Shown here: in pieces, positions 31,547 through 34,809 of the stretch
Position numbering within the stretch: position 1 is the first letter of the stretch
How the letters are laid out: each line of letters starts with the position of its first letter
Assembly (NCBI RefSeq): GCF_003403015.1
Contig: NZ_QURL01000013.1
Span: 1-34,809 of the forward strand
DNA: 34,809 nt
DNA from: Fulvimarina endophytica
Lineage (GTDB): Bacteria; Pseudomonadota; Alphaproteobacteria; Rhizobiales; Rhizobiaceae
Direction: 5' to 3'
Program-made: the position numbers and the translations under genes
Notes under the pieces: generated by a model
The model's input: only the letters and a program-made list of their open reading frames with translations
Database searches by the model: none
Told to the model about the DNA's origin: nothing

Positions 31547-33799
31547 ATGTACGTTCAGTCCAACATCATTGCCTCCGGCGCCGCCGACGCAATCGAGGAT
31601 ACGCATCCACCCATCGAGTCCGGGCGCCCCTATCCGTTGGGCGCGACCTGGGACGGTCTCGGTGTCAATTTCGCGATCTTCTCGTCCAACGCGACGAAGG
31701 TCGAGCTCTGCATCTTCGACGATTACGGCAAGACCGAGATCGAGCGGATCGAGCTTCCCGAATACACCAACGAGATCTACCACGGCTATCTGCCGAACGC
31801 GCGGCCGGGTCTCACCTACGGCTACCGTGTCCATGGCCCCTACGACCCGGAGAACGGCCATCGCTTCAACCCGAACAAACTCCTGCTCGACCCCTACGCC
31901 AAGCAGGTCGTCGGTGAGGTCGAATGGAACGACGCGCTGTTCGGCTACACGATCGGCCATCCCGACAAGGACCTCTCCTATGACGAGCGCGACTCCGCGC
32001 CCTTCATGCCGAAATGCAGGGTCGTCGATCCGGCCTTCACCTGGGGCGACGAGCGCCGGCCGAACGTGCCGTGGGAGCGGACGATCTTCTACGAGACCCA
32101 CGTCAAGGGGTTCACCAAGATCCATCCCGCCGTCAAGGAGAAGGAACAGGGCACCTTCGCGGGTCTGATGAACCGCCGAGTCGTCAACTATCTGCGCTCG
32201 CTCGGCGTCACCTCGGTCGAGCTTCTCCCGGTTCATTCCTTCGTCGACGACAGCTATCTCGTCGAGAAGGGGCTGCGGAACTACTGGGGCTACAACTCGC
32301 TGAGCTTCTTTGCGCCTGAGCAGCGCTATCTTTCGACGCCCTTCGTCAACGAGTTCAAGGAGATGGTGTCGGCACTCCACCATGCCGGCCTCGAGGTCAT
32401 CCTCGACGTCGTCTACAACCACACGGCGGAAGGCAACGAACTCGGCCCCACGCTCTCCTTCAAGGGCATCGACAACGCCGCCTATTACCGGCTGCTGCCC
32501 GACCAGAAGCGCTACTACATCAACGACACCGGCACCGGAAACACGGTCAACACCTCCCATCCGCGCGTCATGCAGATGGTGCTGGACTCGCTGCGCTATT
32601 GGGCGGGCGAGATGCGGGTCGACGGCTTCCGATTCGATCTCGCGACGATTCTCGCGCGCGAGCCCACCGGCTTTTCGGAGGAATCGAGCTTCCTCCATGC
32701 CTGCCAGCAGGATCCGCTTCTCAACCAGGTCAAGCTCGTCGCCGAGCCCTGGGACTGCGGTCCGGGCGGCTATCAGGTCGGCCGCTTTCCGCCCGGTTGG
32801 GCCGAGTGGAACGACGGCTATCGCGACACGATCCGCTCCTTCTGGCGCGGCGACGGGGGCAAGATTCCGGCGGTCGCCTCGAAGATCACCGCTTCGGCGG
32901 ACCTCTTCGACAATCGCGGTCGCGCACCATGGTCTTCGGTGAACTTCATCACCGCTCATGACGGTTTCACACTGCACGACCTCGTCTGCTACAACGACAA
33001 GCACAACGAGGCGAACGGCGAAGGCAACAAGGACGGCCACAACCACAACCTCTCCAACAATTACGGCGTCGAAGGGCCGACGGACGACGCGGAGATCAAC
33101 GCCATCCGCTTCCGCCAGCTGCGCAACCTCTTCGCGACCATGCTCTTCTCGCGCGGCACGCCGATGATCCTGGCCGGCGACGAATTCGCAAGAACGCAAG
33201 GGGGCAACAACAACGCCTACGCTCAGGACAGCGAGATCGGCTGGGTCGACTGGAACGTCTCAAAGGAAGGCCGCGACCTCTCCGAATTCGTCCAGAAGCT
33301 CATCATGCTGCGCCAGGCGCTGCCGATGCTGCGGCGGGGCAACTTCCTCAACGGGCATTACGACGAAGAACTCGGCGTTAAGGACGTCGCCTGGATCACG
33401 CCGAGCGGCGAGGACTTCACCGAGGCCCATTGGGCTGACGCCGGCGCCCGCTGCTTCGGTGTCCTTCTCGACGGCCGGGCTCGCTCGACCGGCATCAGGC
33501 GTCCGGGAACGGACGCCACCATGCTGATCATGATGAACGCCCACCACGACGTCGTGAACTTCAAGCTGCCGAAGGCGCGCGGCGGGGCGCGCTGGCGGTG
33601 CCTGATCGACACCAACCTGCCGGACAGGGAGGAACTGGCGCCGTTCGATTTCGGGACCGACTACCTGATGACGGGCCGCTCTTTCCTCGTCTTCCTTTTG
33701 GAGCCGACCGAAGGCGAGGAAAGCGAATTGTCACGGCGGGCGTTCGCGCGCGTCGCGGAAGCTTTCGATAGGGCGGCGAGCGAGCCAGTCGCGTTCTGA
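31547..33799 (+). CDS. glgX: Glycogen debranching enzyme GlgX
   Basis: This 750-aa enzyme has a CBM48 N-terminal domain (about 25-130) and a GH13 isoamylase-type barrel. The conserved regions are DVVYNHT (287-293), MRVDGFRFDLA with nucleophile Asp364, VAEPWD with acid/base Glu400 and ITAHDGFT with Asp472. It hydrolyses alpha-1,6 branches of phosphorylase-trimmed glycogen and may supply maltodextrin for trehalose synthesis. Length is typical. The remaining glg genes are absent from the circle, so it must complement a chromosomal pathway. The ATG at 31547 follows AAGGGCCTC, a modest ribosome-binding site. A 10-bp-stem hairpin follows at 33853. The gene is intact. Confidence 0.96.
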   Translation: MYVQSNIIASGAADAIEDTHPPIESGRPYPLGATWDGLGVNFAIFSSNATKVELCIFDDYGKTEIERIELPEYTNEIYHGYLPNARPGLTYGYRVHGPYDPENGHRFNPNKLLLDPYAKQVVGEVEWNDALFGYTIGHPDKDLSYDERDSAPFMPKCRVVDPAFTWGDERRPNVPWERTIFYETHVKGFTKIHPAVKEKEQGTFAGLMNRRVVNYLRSLGVTSVELLPVHSFVDDSYLVEKGLRNYWGYNSLSFFAPEQRYLSTPFVNEFKEMVSALHHAGLEVILDVVYNHTAEGNELGPTLSFKGIDNAAYYRLLPDQKRYYINDTGTGNTVNTSHPRVMQMVLDSLRYWAGEMRVDGFRFDLATILAREPTGFSEESSFLHACQQDPLLNQVKLVAEPWDCGPGGYQVGRFPPGWAEWNDGYRDTIRSFWRGDGGKIPAVASKITASADLFDNRGRAPWSSVNFITAHDGFTLHDLVCYNDKHNEANGEGNKDGHNHNLSNNYGVEGPTDDAEINAIRFRQLRNLFATMLFSRGTPMILAGDEFARTQGGNNNAYAQDSEIGWVDWNVSKEGRDLSEFVQKLIMLRQALPMLRRGNFLNGHYDEELGVKDVAWITPSGEDFTEAHWADAGARCFGVLLDGRARSTGIRRPGTDATMLIMMNAHHDVVNFKLPKARGGARWRCLIDTNLPDREELAPFDFGTDYLMTGRSFLVFLLEPTEGEESELSRRAFARVAEAFDRAASEPVAF

Positions 33800-33852
33800 T
33801 CCGGCAGTCGAACCGGAAACGGCTCGTGGCGAAAGCTACGGGCGCGATCTCG

Positions 33853-33889
33853 GGACGACCCTTGACGGCACCGCCTTCGAGGGTCGTCC
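33853..33889 (+). terminator. Hairpin after glgX
   Basis: GGACGACCCT (33853-33862) and AGGGTCGTCC (33880-33889) form a perfect 10-bp stem with a 17-base loop, 54 bases after the glgX stop. A second 7-bp hairpin, CCGTCGG/CCGACGG, follows at 33896-33915. Neither has a T-run, so this is a probable factor-dependent terminator or mRNA-stabilising element. The rest of the 33800-34065 gap shows no gene. Confidence 0.5.
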
Positions 33890-34065
33890 GCCATTCCGTC
33901 GGGATGGTCCGACGGTGAGGCGGGCGACCGTGCCGACGTCCGTTTTTCTCGCCTGCACCGCCGGAAGGCATGGACTCTCGCCGGTTACGCGCAAGATCGA
34001 AGAGGGGCGCCGTCGCGCTCGTCCACGCGCTGGCGTTCAGGGCGCGAGAACCAGGGTCGGACCTC

Positions 34066-34809
34066 ATGGACATCGTCGCATCGCGGTTGCTGAAACAGGC
34101 GGTTCCGCTCTTCAGCGCGCTCGCCATCTGTCTCCTGATCCTCGCCGTGTCGACGATCCTCTATTTCGGCCAGGAAATCTTCGTTCCCTTCGCGCTCGGC
34201 ATCCTCCTGAGCTTCATGCTCGCGCCGATCGTCAACGCTCTTCAGAAGATGCACGTACCGAAGATCGCCGCCGTCGGCATAGCTGTGTTCGGCGCCTTCG
34301 TCGCGATCATGGTCCTCGGCTTCGTCATCGTGAGCCAGCTGAGTTCGCTGGCGACCGAGATCCCGCGCTACGCCGGCACCCTCGGCCAGAAGGTCCAGTC
34401 GATCGCCGCCGCGGGCGCCAGCGAGAGCGACGGACCGATCGGCAGGGCCGTTTCCGCGATCGAGCGGGTGGCGGCGGACGTTCAAGGCGCCGTCGCCGGC
34501 GAGGAGGGAGCGGAGGCGGGCACTGAGGCGCAGAACTCCGGCACCGAGGCCAACCCGATCGCGGTGCGGATCGAGAACCAGTCCGGCCCGCTGTCGACCG
34601 CTCTCGCCGTCCTCGGACCAGTCATCGGGCCGATCGGCACGCTCGGCATCGTCATCGTCTTCGCGATCTTCATCCTTCTCCAGCGGGAGGACCTGCGAAA
34701 CCGGCTGATCCGTCTCGCCGGCACCGACGACCTCCAGCAGACGACGGCTGCGATCGACGATGCCGCGCGGCGGCTCGGCCGCCTGCTCCTGTTCCAGCTG
34801 GCGGTGAAT
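34066..34809 (+). CDS. AI-2E family transporter (PerM-like), N-terminal part; gene continues at 2-1345
   Basis: From ATG 34066 the protein reads MDIVASRLLKQAVPLFSALA with early hydrophobic segments (about 12-32, 36-52, 66-88). An Ala-, Glu- and Gly-rich soluble insert follows (about 110-170), then another hydrophobic segment (GPLSTALAVLGPVIGPIGTL onward), then LLQREDLRNRLIRLAG, a conserved AI-2E-family block. The frame stays open to the last base and continues at base 2 of the window. A partly overlapping plus-strand frame at 33915-34526 is Arg-rich and is a shadow. The gene lies 266 bases after glgX. Confidence 0.9.
   Translation, partial: MDIVASRLLKQAVPLFSALAICLLILAVSTILYFGQEIFVPFALGILLSFMLAPIVNALQKMHVPKIAAVGIAVFGAFVAIMVLGFVIVSQLSSLATEIPRYAGTLGQKVQSIAAAGASESDGPIGRAVSAIERVAADVQGAVAGEEGAEAGTEAQNSGTEANPIAVRIENQSGPLSTALAVLGPVIGPIGTLGIVIVFAIFILLQREDLRNRLIRLAGTDDLQQTTAAIDDAARRLGRLLLFQLAVN
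34683..34809. repeat. Terminal direct repeat, right copy (circular overlap)
   Basis: Identical to bases 1-127. Dropping this copy gives a circle of 34,682 bp with an uninterrupted AI-2E-family gene across the join. Confidence 0.95.

Noticed and set aside
31517..33199. Minus-strand open frame of 560 codons across glgX
   Set aside because: It is antisense to an unmistakable GH13 enzyme and has a valine- and arginine-rich shadow composition.
33915..34526. Plus-strand open frame of 203 codons over the AI-2E start
   Set aside because: It is Arg-rich low-complexity sequence in a different frame from the hydrophobic permease, which continues in frame across the circle join.
1..34809. CRISPR array, tRNA or rRNA genes, complete insertion sequence
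   Set aside because: None seen. The only tandem array is the 21-bp coding repeat in traA, and no transposase gene or paired terminal inverted repeats were recognised.

Overview
The window is almost certainly one complete circular plasmid. Its first 127 bases (1-127) are repeated exactly as its last 127 (34683-34809). The AI-2E-family permease gene that starts at 34066 runs off the end and continues in frame from base 2 to 1345. Removing one copy leaves a circle of about 34,682 bp. The replicon has its own replication, partition and mobilisation genes. High GC, an HWE-family histidine kinase, a TraA-type MobQ relaxase and the ParA type point to an alphaproteobacterium, most likely Hyphomicrobiales (Rhizobiales); the genus cannot be read from the sequence alone.

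Layout. (1) 28321 through the junction to 1345 is a block of chromosomal-type genes without visible damage: an SLC13-like permease with RCK domains, an unknown 211-aa protein, a CBS-pair protein, the glycogen debranching enzyme GlgX and the AI-2E-family permease. (2) 1648-5390 holds a hybrid sensor kinase (CHASE3, three PAS, HisKA, HATPase, two REC) translationally coupled to a DivK-like receiver protein. (3) 5500-7324 holds an integrase stump, a ParDE-like toxin-antitoxin pair, and a VapBC-like pair whose toxin is frameshifted. (4) 7471-10210 holds an HWE histidine kinase beside a frameshifted single-domain response regulator. (5) 10548-14868 is a defence-like cassette: a three-gene overlapping operon (94-aa protein, TIR-like effector, tyrosine recombinase) divergent from a GHKL ATPase fused to a Shedu-like PD-(D/E)XK nuclease. 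(6) 14983-16272 holds a HigBA-like pair flanked by gene remnants. (7) 16521-23514 is the mobilisation region: a DUF6118-like protein, the TraA relaxase-helicase, an RSF1010-like oriT, a TraC/TraD-like accessory protein, and a VirD4/TraG coupling protein broken by a frameshift. (8) 23712-24290 is an exported fasciclin-domain protein, followed by a terminator hairpin and a 46-bp near-perfect palindrome. (9) 24499-28236 is the replication and partition region: a winged-helix Rep-like protein, a probable countertranscribed RNA, a small CopG-like protein, a repeat-rich noncoding stretch, ParA and a ribbon-helix-helix partner.

How it fits together. With a relaxase and oriT but no type IV secretion genes and a broken coupling protein, the plasmid looks mobilisable in trans at best. 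Stability would come from ParA plus partner and up to four toxin-antitoxin modules, two of them damaged. At least four genes carry frame breaks (vapC, receiver, traG, an RHH antitoxin), all in the accessory half. The most interesting part is the 10548-14868 cassette. TIR-like and Shedu-like domains are both established anti-phage effector domains, and I do not recognise this combination as a named system. No rRNA, tRNA, CRISPR array or complete insertion sequence was seen.
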